64,000 bases of DNA from Phormidesmis priestleyi ULC007 (GTDB lineage Bacteria; Cyanobacteriota; Cyanobacteriia; Leptolyngbyales; Leptolyngbyaceae): contig NZ_MPPI01000012.1 in assembly GCF_001895925.1 (NCBI RefSeq), positions 62,001-126,000 on the forward strand, read 5' to 3'. How positions within the stretch are numbered: the stretch's first letter is position 1; each line of letters opens with the position of its first letter. Below the pieces are notes generated by a model, which saw only the letters and a list, made by a program, of their open reading frames with translations, was not told the origin of the DNA and did no database searches. The translations under genes were made by a program, and so were the position numbers. Of the stretch, positions 54,450-62,730 are shown in pieces.

Positions 54450-54942
54450 TACTTCGTGACTCCTACGGTTGCAAAGATCAGAAATTCCACAGTCTGTACC
54501 TAAATAAATCTGATAATCGTTGATTGGGAGCGATCGAGCAGTTTCAGCTTCCTGACTCGACTGATCAAACCCCCAGCGAATTTATTCCCTGTCGGTAGAT
54601 TTCTTGATTCTCCTAAACCAGATCAGGCTCTAAAGTAAGCTACAGAAGTATATGAAAAGACAACTAACGCTGCTTCCGCCTTCAGGTAGAGCTGCTATTA
54701 ATTCAGCAGTATAAGAGTCCATCCAAAAGGTTGAATTTTCATCACTTAACCTAAACATTGCCCGTTAGTCAAAATGATTCACTCTTGATTGCTGAAGGGG
54801 CAAAATTGAGTTTTTCAGTCCAATGGCGAAAGTGAGCGACAGAGTAACTCGATCGCTACTCTGAGAAATCCTCTGATTCTGTGCACGCGACTGCATCAAA
54901 TTTGGGCGCGATCTAGACTTCTCTAGCTAGGATGGAGGCTTG
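54450..54942. other. Intergenic region upstream of katE
   Basis: About 490 bp of mixed sequence that holds the catalase promoter and the 3' side of the interrupted hypothetical gene. I see no RNA gene, repeat or operator that I can name. Confidence 0.45.
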
Positions 54943-55704
54943 CTACAGGAGACGGCTCCAACGTTTTTTAAGTCGGTCTTCTTGGCTAGCTCCAGCATCA
55001 ATATGATTAGCTGGCACAATTTTTAACTGCTGACAGGTTTGAACATAGTTACTAGCTACGTTACGTAACCAGCAAGTCGCTAGATTAGGACCAAAACTAA
55101 TAGTGACCCTATCATCTTCTCAGTAGTACATAACTTCTTCCCCACGAGCAAATCCATGTATTCTATTTGAACTAGTAGCGACATGAACTAGAGGGCAGCG
55201 ATAGAAGGTGTATAGAATTGCTCCGTACTCGTACTCCTCCGCCAGAGCATAAAGGTCAGGACGAGAACTAAGTTCTGGGCATTCTTGAGATAGTTCAGTC
55301 CGTGATATGTCAAGATAACTCCTTGGAAATTCATGAGAATCACTACTAATACGCTTAATAAGAAGTTGATCGGCTAAGTGAGCATCTTGCGGACGACTAT
55401 TCTTCCAATCTTCTGCAAAACAAATTACGGCTACCTTGCTGACGCGAGAATCGTCAGCAACAAACTGTTTTAGAAATCGAGCTAATCTGATTGATGCTGG
55501 AACAGTCCCGCCTAACTCGATCTCCAGTTTCTTTTTGACATCAGGGAAGTCATGCAACCAAATCCCCGCAAGGGCATCAAGAGAGGCTGTAGCCAGAGTA
55601 TGCGCGTCAACTACATGACCTGATGAGGCCATTTCATCAGCGAGTTGAGCACGTTTGTAAAAGTAATGCTCAAAAGAGTCAGACGATACTGGCTTGAAAT
55701 TCAT
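54943..55704 (-). pseudogene. Hypothetical protein interrupted by an in-frame TGA
   Basis: ATG 55704 opens a 194-residue protein (MNFKPVSSDSFEHYFYKRAQ) ending YY at a TGA (55120-55122). In the same frame the sequence continues open for 58 codons to a TAG at 54943-54945. The continuation is protein-like: EDDRVTISFGPNLATCWLRN, then VASNYVQTCQQLKIVPANHI, ending RLKKRWSRLL. It has no start codon of its own nearby. So the gene once coded about 253 residues and now carries a nonsense codon, or the TGA is read through. The family is unknown to me; nothing beside it hints at a role. Sequencing error is a further possibility. Confidence 0.72.
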
Positions 55705-55757
55705 TGGTATAGATACGCGTTGAGGTAGCGGGGCATCTGGATAACGGAATCAGAAGT

Positions 55758-57080
55758 TCAAGGATTCGATCGCGCCCCACCCTTAAGCGCTTCGGTTGCC
55801 GACAATCCATCGCCTTGAAAGCCAAAATACCAAAGCACTGCCGCCGCTTCTGCACGAGTCACCGTGCGTTTAGGTTGAAATAGGGTTGTATATCCAAAAG
55901 CTCTGCGAATATTCGCCTGATCGCCATTTTGGAAGTCTGCCAACACCGCCCGCAGCGCTTTTGAATCAATGCGAGCCGCGTCTTGAAATCCCCAGGTTTG
56001 TTTTACCGCATCGATCGTCGCACTTGGCAGCGTTTGGCGGGTGTCGATCGGCAGTTTCCACAAAATCAAATCTTCACGACTTAGAGGCGCATTAGGACGA
56101 AACAAAACCGTGGTGCTGTCTCCTGAAAGCGAACTGGAGATTAACCCCGCTTCTGCCAACCCTTGAATTGCAGGAAAATCAGGATCGGTGCGTGAGACAT
56201 CTTGAAAAGCAGGCTGGGAAGTCTCTACGCCCAAGCGAATTTGTCGCGCCGGGCGACTGGTGTAGATGCGATTGTTGGCGGCGACGAGCCAGCGCGCATA
56301 TTCTCGTCGAGTAATTGTTTTATTCGGTTCAAATAAAGTCTTGCTTGTCCCTGATTTGTTGTTAGAAGAAAGCGATAAAACGCCTAGCTGGGTCAAATCT
56401 TTGGCGTATTGACTTAACTCTTTAGGCGCTTTGTCCAGGTCGGTGAAGGTTTGCGGCTCAGAGGCAACAGGCGAACTGTTTGAAGTAGGTGCTGCTACTT
56501 GAGGCATCGGCCCAATAAACTCAGGACTACCGGGCTGCGGAACGGAAGCACTTGGAGATGCCGATTGTGTCGGTTGAGTGCGGCTGGCTTGAATCGAAAA
56601 TCCAGCACTGGTTCCGGGCTGACTGTTTGACTGAACGGTGACGATCGCTTGCAGCCCGTCTCGATTGGCTTCAAAGGTGCCTTGAGTTTTATCGATCGGT
56701 TGCCCGTCTAGTGTCCAGCCGTTTTTTTGCAATTCTTGCAGATAGAAGGCAACAATTTGATCGCTCTTGTCTTGGCTACTCCAGCGAGTCAGCACCCCTT
56801 GATTAGGCTGATTGGCATCGACTTCGAGCAGCGATCGGTTGGGATAGATCGGAATCTCAGCCGGAAAGTTAGCGGGAAGCTGCGCCTGATCGGTTTGTGC
56901 AACTGGGCTGGGCTGTGGAGTCTGAGTAGCTCCGATCGCAGACCCATTATCTTTTAATTGCGGGTCAGCCTCAAACGCACCCTGAAACGACTTGCCAACC
57001 GGACTGTTTGTGCAGCCAGCGATCGGCAAAATCAGGAATGCAGCTAGACCTAGAGAAGTTGTAAAACGTTTAAGAGCCAC
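55758..57080 (-). CDS. SLH-domain lipoprotein
   Basis: GTG 57080 is chosen because it puts the lipoprotein signal (FTTSLGLAAFLILPIAGC) at the N-terminus; a TTG at 57149 is also in frame. The 440-residue product has a Pro/Ser/Gln-rich middle and, from about 225 on, surface-layer homology-type repeats (DLTQLGVLSL, ITRREYARWLVAANNRIY, AEAGLISSSL, FGYTTLFQPKRTVTRAEAAA). SLH modules bind peptidoglycan-linked polymers; cyanobacterial members often anchor envelope proteins. It starts 75 bp after the zinc-ribbon gene. Confidence 0.85.
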   Translation of the reverse strand: MALKRFTTSLGLAAFLILPIAGCTNSPVGKSFQGAFEADPQLKDNGSAIGATQTPQPSPVAQTDQAQLPANFPAEIPIYPNRSLLEVDANQPNQGVLTRWSSQDKSDQIVAFYLQELQKNGWTLDGQPIDKTQGTFEANRDGLQAIVTVQSNSQPGTSAGFSIQASRTQPTQSASPSASVPQPGSPEFIGPMPQVAAPTSNSSPVASEPQTFTDLDKAPKELSQYAKDLTQLGVLSLSSNNKSGTSKTLFEPNKTITRREYARWLVAANNRIYTSRPARQIRLGVETSQPAFQDVSRTDPDFPAIQGLAEAGLISSSLSGDSTTVLFRPNAPLSREDLILWKLPIDTRQTLPSATIDAVKQTWGFQDAARIDSKALRAVLADFQNGDQANIRRAFGYTTLFQPKRTVTRAEAAAVLWYFGFQGDGLSATEALKGGARSNP

Positions 57081-57154
57081 AGCACGACGACATAACGATT
57101 CTTCCCTTATTCTAATGCTGAGGCTGCGGGATATTGTGTCCTCTTCCAAGCCGA

Positions 57155-57592
57155 CTATTCTTTGTCATCTTCGAGCATTTTCTGAAGACGCATCCCGCTT
57201 TGAGTGTGCGCTAATCCTAGTCGGGTGGCTTCTAGCTCTTGAGACTCTTCTGAGAAGACTTCTATCTTTTTAAACCACCAGTCATAGAACGTCGGAAATC
57301 TCACCTCTTCCTGAGAGGCTTCTAGTAGCTCTAGTGCTCGCTCTCTCGCAGAAAGCAGACTGGAACCATTTAACTCTGGGTATTGCCTCAAAAGGCGTGC
57401 CTGTTCTCGCATTTTTGAGCGAATTTCAGACGGTCTGAGCGCTATGCACTCTGAACAAATATCGCCTTGCAAGAGCTTCGCATCGTTGTGGAGAAGCGTG
57501 CGAATTTTGCGAACCTCAAATCTTTGACGACAAACCGTACACGAGAGTTGATGAGGGCAGGTTTCTAGCTTACGTTCGAGTCTAATTCTCAT
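57155..57592 (-). CDS. Small zinc-ribbon-like protein
   Basis: A 145-residue protein with four cysteines arranged as CxxC pairs in its first third: CPHQLSCTVC (and a preceding basic region) and GDICSEC. That spacing suggests a zinc ribbon. The rest is helical and charged (EIRSKMREQARLLRQYPELN) and ends LEDDKE. I recognise no family. It precedes the SLH-domain gene on the same strand and may be co-transcribed. Confidence 0.65.
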   Translation of the reverse strand: MRIRLERKLETCPHQLSCTVCRQRFEVRKIRTLLHNDAKLLQGDICSECIALRPSEIRSKMREQARLLRQYPELNGSSLLSARERALELLEASQEEVRFPTFYDWWFKKIEVFSEESQELEATRLGLAHTQSGMRLQKMLEDDKE

Positions 57593-57941
57593 TCTGCGTA
57601 ACTTGAGTAAAAATTGTTTTTATTCTGAGATCCTTAAGCTAGCGGATTTGGTTGCTCAGGTTGGGGTTTTTTCGCAATTCTCAATATTAAGAAGCGCGCA
57701 AGTCGTGATTTAAATCAAGCATCTATCTAAATACATAGACGTAACTTGTTTTACAAAAGTTAATATACGATCTTCTGGGATCAGGTGCCCTGGCAGCTTT
57801 GAGCGCGGTGCTTCCATCAAAAACAGTAAGCGAGTCAGTTGCAGGAGGCAAAAGAGGTTAATCCCATAGGAGGAAAGCAGCTACTAATGGTTTAGATAAC
57901 ATGTGAAATATAGGTCAAGAAAAACAACTGGAGCTACTATC
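57593..57941. other. Intergenic region upstream of the HLIP gene
   Basis: About 350 bp. It contains AGGAGG (57868-57873) followed 13 bases later by ATG GTT TAG (57887-57895), a two-codon frame, 46 bp before the HLIP start. No named high-light promoter box could be confirmed by eye. Confidence 0.45.
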
Positions 57942-58145
57942 ATGGAAACTCGCAAAAGCACCGATTTACCTCCTGTCGCGACTGCTTATAACGGCAAAGA
58001 CCGCAACTCATTCTTGTTTGGTTGGAACCCCCAAGCTGAACTCTGGAATGGTCGGTTTGCAATGATCGGCTTCACCGCATATCTACTGTGGGATTTGGCT
58101 GGTTATAGCGTAGTGCGTGATGTTCTACATTTCGTTGGCTACTAG
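57942..58145 (+). CDS. High-light-inducible protein (HLIP/SCP)
   Basis: A 67-residue one-helix member of the chlorophyll a/b-binding family, in thylakoid membranes, binding chlorophyll and carotenoid for photoprotection and chlorophyll recycling. ATG 57942 follows GGAG by nine bases. The binding motif is intact: ELWNGRFAMIGFTAYLLWD (E, N, R at the usual positions). A polar N-terminus (METRKSTDLPPVATAYNGKD) precedes it. A strong terminator follows, so the gene is monocistronic. Confidence 0.95.
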   Translation: METRKSTDLPPVATAYNGKDRNSFLFGWNPQAELWNGRFAMIGFTAYLLWDLAGYSVVRDVLHFVGY

Positions 58146-58187
58146 ATCATAGTTCGATTCCGCAATCCATTCACTAATTAATTTTGA

Positions 58188-58224
58188 AAGCCCAGCAACG
58201 AATAGTTGCTGGGCTTAACTTTTT
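58188..58224 (+). terminator. Terminator of the HLIP gene
   Basis: AAGCCCAGCAAC pairs perfectly with GTTGCTGGGCTT around five bases (GAATA), followed by AACTTTTTGA. It lies 42 bp after the stop. Confidence 0.92.
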
Positions 58225-58366
58225 GATTGAACAAGGTCTTATTTGTGGAGTGTGATTTGCGCCTTATAGTAAGCTACTGCACTGATCGTATTCACATTAA
58301 CAGATTTTATTTATACTCACTTCTCATAAGTTTTTGTACTCACAGGATTGGATGCAAAAATACATA

Positions 58367-58388
58367 ACGATATATCGCGACATATCGT
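58367..58388 (+). promoter_or_regulatory. Palindromic operator upstream of the PadR gene
   Basis: ACGATATATCGCGACATATCGT is a 22-bp palindrome with one unpaired position (A/C), about 30 bp before the start codon. PadR proteins commonly repress their own promoter through A/T-rich palindromes of this kind, so an autoregulatory site is likely. Not tested. Confidence 0.7.
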
Positions 58389-58418
58389 ATAGTAGAGAAA
58401 GTTATTCAAGTGACACTT

Positions 58419-59009
58419 ATGTTTAGACACTTTCATGCTCGATCGTTTGCCCCCGCATGGGCAGGAGCGAACCCAGACGACCGATCGTTTGTGAGCCATC
58501 GATTTCAGCACGGCAGACACTCAGCAGGCAGACCGGGAGGCGACGGTTGGGGAGACGGTCGTCGCGCTCGTCGGGGTGACATCAAGTTCATTCTGCTAGA
58601 GCTATTGTCTGAGCGCCCCCGGCACGGTTATGACTTGATCCAAGATTTAGAAACTCGCCAGGGAGGGTTTCGTCGTCTCAGCCCTGGGTCGGTCTATCCT
58701 ACCCTTCAGATGTTGGAGGATGGCGGTTATCTGACGAGTCAGCAAGAGGGCGGCAAGCGCGTTTATACGGTGACAGAGAGCGGGCGATCGCTCCTTGCCG
58801 AACGGACTCCATTAGAGCATCCAGGTGCGCCTAGCGAGGCTTTCGCAGAGAAACCACAGACCTTTGCCGAGTTGCGAAATGCAGCCACCGAGTTAGCCGA
58901 TGTGGTGATGCAAGTCGCCCGAAGCGGCAACCTCGATCGGATGAATCGGGTTCGTGAGTTGCTCGACCAAGTTAAACGAGAAATCTATCTCATGTTGGCT
59001 GAGAAATAA
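58419..59009 (+). CDS. PadR-family transcriptional regulator
   Basis: A 196-residue regulator. ATG 58419 is used; GTG 58410 is an alternative. The first 45 residues are Arg/Gly/His-rich (HARSFAPAWAG, RPGGDGWGDGRRARRG). The winged-helix domain follows: DIKFILLELLSERPRHGYDL, SPGSVYPTLQMLEDGGYLTS and GGKRVYTVTESGRSLL. A dimerising helix closes the protein. PadR regulators control detoxification or membrane-lipid genes; its own promoter carries a palindrome. No target gene is obvious next door except the downstream TPR gene, about 100 bp away. Confidence 0.9.
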   Translation: MFRHFHARSFAPAWAGANPDDRSFVSHRFQHGRHSAGRPGGDGWGDGRRARRGDIKFILLELLSERPRHGYDLIQDLETRQGGFRRLSPGSVYPTLQMLEDGGYLTSQQEGGKRVYTVTESGRSLLAERTPLEHPGAPSEAFAEKPQTFAELRNAATELADVVMQVARSGNLDRMNRVRELLDQVKREIYLMLAEK

Positions 59010-59106
59010 GCAGGGGTCAGGCGCTTAATGGGTAGAAATTTCACACAAAGCTTCTGGGATAGGTTAGATTTTGAGCGTTTAAGTCTTGACCTTCTGACCA
59101 GAAGTG

Positions 59107-60354
59107 ATGAAATTTTTACCTCGCGTTGCTTTGCCCTTAGCGACTTTCCTGATGTCTGCTCACCTGGCGATGGCTCAGTCAACGCCATCGCCTCAACCAA
59201 CACTGGCACCGCAGCAACGCGAAGAAGTGCAAAAACTTGTCGATCGGGAGATTGATCAGAGCAACCAGATTAACGATCGCGTGCAGCAATCCGTTAACAA
59301 CACCTTTGGCTGGACAACAGGATTGCTAAACTCACTGATCGCGGTCTTAGTTGCAATGCCAGTGTTAACCGTAATCGTTGCACTAATATTACGCAACAGC
59401 ATTCGCAGTCAACTGATTTCTGAAATCAAAAAGCAATTAGAAGAGGAAACTAAAAGAGAGGTAAAAGAGCAATTAAAAGTGCAAGTAACCGAAGAATTGC
59501 AGAGACAAGTAGAAGAATTTAAGCAAGATTTAGAATCCTTAAAGTCAGATTTTGTCAGTCAACTACAAGATTTATTTGTAGTAGCGCAGACCGAAAAAGA
59601 AGAGATTTTTCAAGAGCTTTCTAAAATTACACCCTCGATTATTCAAGAAGAGTTTGTTGCGCCTGAAGTTCACCAAAAAATACAAGAACTGACGAAACAG
59701 CTTGAGTTCCTGACTTCCGTGAATCCTCACTTAGCTTTGACGGCTAACGATTATCTAAAACAAGCAGATGCCCTCTATTTTGAGAATCGATTTGACGATG
59801 CCGTAGAGTCCTATGAAAAAGCACTGCAAATTAAACCAGACATGATCGCAGCATGGTTAGGAAAAGCTAAAGTTTTGAGAAGAATGAAGCGCTATGATGA
59901 GGCACTTTTTGCTAACAAAAAAGTCTTACAAATTCAACCCGATCACTCTAAAGGCTTATTTGGGTTGGGTTACACGCTGAGAGATATAGGGCTTTATGAA
60001 GAAGCGATCGCAATATTCGATCAGTCGCTAAAACTTCAGCCTAATAGTCATCACAACTGGAAACATCGCGGCTATGCGCTGACTAAATTAGGTCGCTATG
60101 ACGAAGCCTATCGATCTTTTGAAAAGGCATTGAAGCTGAAACCGACTTCTGGAGGAACTTATTATAATCGTGCTTTTTATTACCTTTCTTTGGGCGATAT
60201 GGACGCTGCGGTCTTAGATTTGCAACAAGCGATCGGGTCATCTTCTTACTATGTGAGTTTGAGAGAGGTTGCAAAAACTGACCCCGATTTTGATGCGCTT
60301 CGAGACGACGATCGCTTTAAGCAACTCATGGAAACGAATCTACTAAGTAGCTAG
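59107..60354 (+). CDS. Membrane TPR protein with coiled coil
   Basis: A 415-residue protein (ATG 59107; GTG 59104 possible). The N-terminus is a signal peptide (VALPLATFLMSAHLAMA). A membrane helix lies near 72-96 (LLNSLIAVLVAMPVLTVIVA), followed by a coiled coil (about 98-175, KKQLEEETKREVKEQLKVQV). TPR units run from about 215 to 385, with FENRFDDAVESYEKALQIKP and LGRYDEAYRSFEKALKLKP. Such proteins scaffold complexes; partner unknown. The arrangement N-helix, coiled coil, TPR parallels the larger protein at 24 kb. Confidence 0.85.
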   Translation: MKFLPRVALPLATFLMSAHLAMAQSTPSPQPTLAPQQREEVQKLVDREIDQSNQINDRVQQSVNNTFGWTTGLLNSLIAVLVAMPVLTVIVALILRNSIRSQLISEIKKQLEEETKREVKEQLKVQVTEELQRQVEEFKQDLESLKSDFVSQLQDLFVVAQTEKEEIFQELSKITPSIIQEEFVAPEVHQKIQELTKQLEFLTSVNPHLALTANDYLKQADALYFENRFDDAVESYEKALQIKPDMIAAWLGKAKVLRRMKRYDEALFANKKVLQIQPDHSKGLFGLGYTLRDIGLYEEAIAIFDQSLKLQPNSHHNWKHRGYALTKLGRYDEAYRSFEKALKLKPTSGGTYYNRAFYYLSLGDMDAAVLDLQQAIGSSSYYVSLREVAKTDPDFDALRDDDRFKQLMETNLLSS

Positions 60355-60668
60355 ATGGAATTAAATAGAAGACCCTCCTCGCGAAGCCAGGGCTGATCCA
60401 TTAATCAAAGCAAACTGCAACCGCTCCGCAGCGATCAGATTCAAGAATTCTTACTTTCGAGGAGCGCGATCGTACTAAAGATCACACTGTCAGCGATACT
60501 TTTGTCCAATTGTTGCGATCGCGGTAGCTATAAAACGTTGGGTGTCTGAGTCGTTCATCCCAACGTTCAGCACCGCCAAAAGTTGAACAGTGGCATCTTT
60601 GCCCCAATTCGGTATGCTGAAGGGAGTGCAAGTTTACGTAACTTAATACCTGCAATCTTCCCCAATTT
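60355..60668. other. Intergenic region upstream of the QueD-like gene, with an inverted repeat
   Basis: About 314 bp without a gene. AACGTTGGG (60534-60542) and CCCAACGTT (60559-60567) form a perfect 9-bp stem around 16 bases. It could be part of a leader structure for the QueD-like gene or the terminator of the TPR gene; no T-run follows. It does not match a preQ1 riboswitch. Confidence 0.55.
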
Positions 60669-61538
60669 ATGAAATGCATTATCGATCGTCGTGCCCAATT
60701 TTCGGCGAGTCATCGCTATTGGCTCCCTGATCTGAGCGAAGCCGAAAACGTTGAGCGGTTTGGTGCCTGCGCCCGTCCGATGGGGCATGGGCACAACTAT
60801 GTTCTCTATGTCTCAATGCTGGGTGACTTAGACGACTATGGCATGGTACTCAACCTCTCAGATGTCAAGCACGTCATCAAGCAAGAAGTCACCAGTCAGC
60901 TTGATTTTTCGTTTCTCAACGAGGCGTGGGCAGACTTTCAGCAGACTCTTCCGACGACCGAAAATATCGCACGGGTGATTTGGCAACGGCTCGAATCTCA
61001 CTTACCGATCGTCAACATTCGGCTTTATGAACACCCCGAACTCTGGGCTGATTACCAAGGAAACAACATGGAAGCTTTTCTCACCGTCAGTACGCATTTT
61101 AGCGCCGCTCACCGTCTTGCCCGCCCTGACCTCAGCTTTGAGAAGAACTGCGAAATCTACGGCAAGTGTGCGCGTCCAAATGGTCACGGTCACAACTACC
61201 ATTTGGAAGTGACTATCAAGGGCGAAATCGATCCACAAACCGGAATGTTAGCGGATTTAGTGGCGTTTGAGAAAGCGATCGAGGATCACGTCGTAGAACC
61301 CTTTGATCACACTTTTTTGAATAAAGACATTCCTTATTTTGAGCAAGTTGTGCCTACAGCAGAGAATATTGCAGTTCACATTCGAGATTTGCTAGAGCAA
61401 CCAATTCACAACATTGGCGCACAGCTTTATAAAGTCAAACTGATCGAAAGCCCTAACAACTCTTGTGAAATTTATGGGTCAGGCGTGTCAGATGCGATCG
61501 CGATGATGATGCGTGAACCCAAAATGGCGATCGCCTAA
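60669..61538 (+). CDS. Tandem-fused 6-carboxytetrahydropterin synthase (QueD/PTPS)
   Basis: A 289-residue protein made of two PTPS domains (about 1-132 and 133-289). Domain 1 has SASHRYW, FGACARPMGHGHNY; domain 2 has SAAHRL and YGKCARPNGHGHNY. Both keep the zinc histidines and the catalytic cysteine, so both could be active, which is unusual since most QueD enzymes are single-domain. QueD makes 6-carboxytetrahydropterin for queuosine; related PTPS enzymes act in biopterin synthesis. Which applies here is not decided by the sequence. Ordinary start ATG 60669. Confidence 0.9.
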   Translation: MKCIIDRRAQFSASHRYWLPDLSEAENVERFGACARPMGHGHNYVLYVSMLGDLDDYGMVLNLSDVKHVIKQEVTSQLDFSFLNEAWADFQQTLPTTENIARVIWQRLESHLPIVNIRLYEHPELWADYQGNNMEAFLTVSTHFSAAHRLARPDLSFEKNCEIYGKCARPNGHGHNYHLEVTIKGEIDPQTGMLADLVAFEKAIEDHVVEPFDHTFLNKDIPYFEQVVPTAENIAVHIRDLLEQPIHNIGAQLYKVKLIESPNNSCEIYGSGVSDAIAMMMREPKMAIA

Positions 61539-61581
61539 GAAACCTGTAGGGACGTTCGGCGTTGCAGAGAATGAAATGGCT

Positions 61582-61642
61582 GTAGGGGTAGCGCCCCCGT
61601 GCCTACCCCGGACGGAGGGCAACCAGGGGGGATTGCCCCTAC
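61582..61642. repeat. Compound GC-rich inverted repeat
   Basis: GTAGGGG (61582-61588) and CCCCTAC (61636-61642) bound two inner inverted repeats, GTAGGGGTAGCG...CTACCCC and GGGCAA...TTGCCC. It resembles the dispersed hairpin after pdhB and sits just upstream of palindromic element copy 6. Confidence 0.7.
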
Positions 61643-61661
61643 CCAAATCATCTCTCTATTC

Positions 61662-61905
61662 AACGTCAGTTCGGGTTAATCATTGCCTGCCTAGCGATTG
61701 AACCTAGTCTCCTGTGCAGCCTGCGATAGTTTGATCGTCCACTGCCGAGCGTCTCGCCCCCTAAATCCCCTATGCTGGGGGACTTGGAATGGGCACAATT
61801 TCTTGAACGCTGTCGATCTTTCTGCTGCAAAGTCCCCCAAGTTTGGGGGATTTAGGGGGCGAAGGGAACTGAAACGGAGCAGTAACTTATCCCGAACTCA
61901 GGTTA
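61662..61905. repeat. Palindromic mobile-like element, copy 6 (longest)
   Basis: About 244 bp. Ends AACGTCAGTTCGGG (61662-61675) and CCCGAACTCAGGTT (61891-61904) match with two differences. The core CCCCCTAAATCCCCTATGCT pairs with CCCCCAAGTTTGGGGGATTT. It contains about 40 bp of extra central sequence compared with copies 1 and 4. Sits between the convergent QueD-like and GerMN genes. Confidence 0.82.
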
Positions 61906-61940
61906 TTCAGCAACGTCGAACATCCACACAAACTAGCTTT

Positions 61941-62618
61941 TTAGGGAGTGGCTTTAAGGGTGAATTCTTTTTCAAACGATCGGCGCGTCATCGGCTGGTC
62001 TAGCATCAAACCTTCGCCGCCCAAAGTTTCTAGAGGTTGACCTCCCACCGAAAGAAAAACAGGCGCACTTGGATCAGTGCTAGTCGCCGTGTAGAGAACC
62101 TGACCGACCCGCCCCATCATTGAAGTGCTGCCGCCGCCAGTGGTGAAGGCATCTGACAAATCGATGTGAATGCCGTCGGGCTTGACGGTTAAACTTCTAA
62201 GCTGAGTGCCTTTAGGAATCGTGGTTGCTAACGTTTGGGCAGGAGAACCATTGAGTAGGGTCTCGATCGCGCCATTCAAAACGGTTTCTGAGCGATCGTC
62301 AGATCTAAGAGATTTCACCTCAACCGGAACGGCTACCAACTCGCCAGAACCCTTTAGCCAATAGACTTGGGCCGTTTTCTCAACGACAGGTGCAACTTTA
62401 GGTGTAGAGGGTCGAATCTGCTGAGTCGGAGCGACTGATGCAGACGGTGAGGGTTGAGGCTCGACTTTAGAAATTTCAGGGGGGCGCTCGATCGGTTTAG
62501 GCTGAGTTGAAGTGCGCCAAGCCACAAACGCAGTGGTGCTTCCTGCCGTCACCACTAGCGCCGATAACCCGGCAATCATTCCGACGGGAAGGCGACGATT
62601 TGTAGGTTGCTCTTGCAT
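61941..62618 (-). CDS. GerMN-domain membrane protein
   Basis: A 225-residue protein with an N-terminal membrane helix (about 12-35, VGMIAGLSALVVTAGSTTAF), a Pro/Ser-rich linker (to about 75) and a GerMN domain: VYWLKGSGELVAVPVEVKSL, IETLLNGSPAQTLATTIPKG, LTVKPDGIHIDLSDAF and TMARVGQVLYT-type end. GerMN occurs in sporulation and envelope proteins, where it is thought to bind peptidoglycan or a partner. Outside the cytoplasm by topology. The DUF2993 gene lies upstream on the same strand, 112 bp away. Confidence 0.88.
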   Translation of the reverse strand: MQEQPTNRRLPVGMIAGLSALVVTAGSTTAFVAWRTSTQPKPIERPPEISKVEPQPSPSASVAPTQQIRPSTPKVAPVVEKTAQVYWLKGSGELVAVPVEVKSLRSDDRSETVLNGAIETLLNGSPAQTLATTIPKGTQLRSLTVKPDGIHIDLSDAFTTGGGSTSMMGRVGQVLYTATSTDPSAPVFLSVGGQPLETLGGEGLMLDQPMTRRSFEKEFTLKATP

Positions 62619-62730
62619 TGAGAAATCCCTCCTAATATTGGATCTCGGATTTTAGACAATCTCTGGAGGATGCAACTTGGGTGACTACAACCGCTTCGGG
62701 GCTGATTCCGGAAGCTTTCTCAAAGATAGT

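Noticed and set aside
61698-62003. Plus-strand frame through palindromic copy 6 into the GerMN gene
   Set aside because: It reads through repeat sequence and into an opposite-strand gene; no ribosome site.
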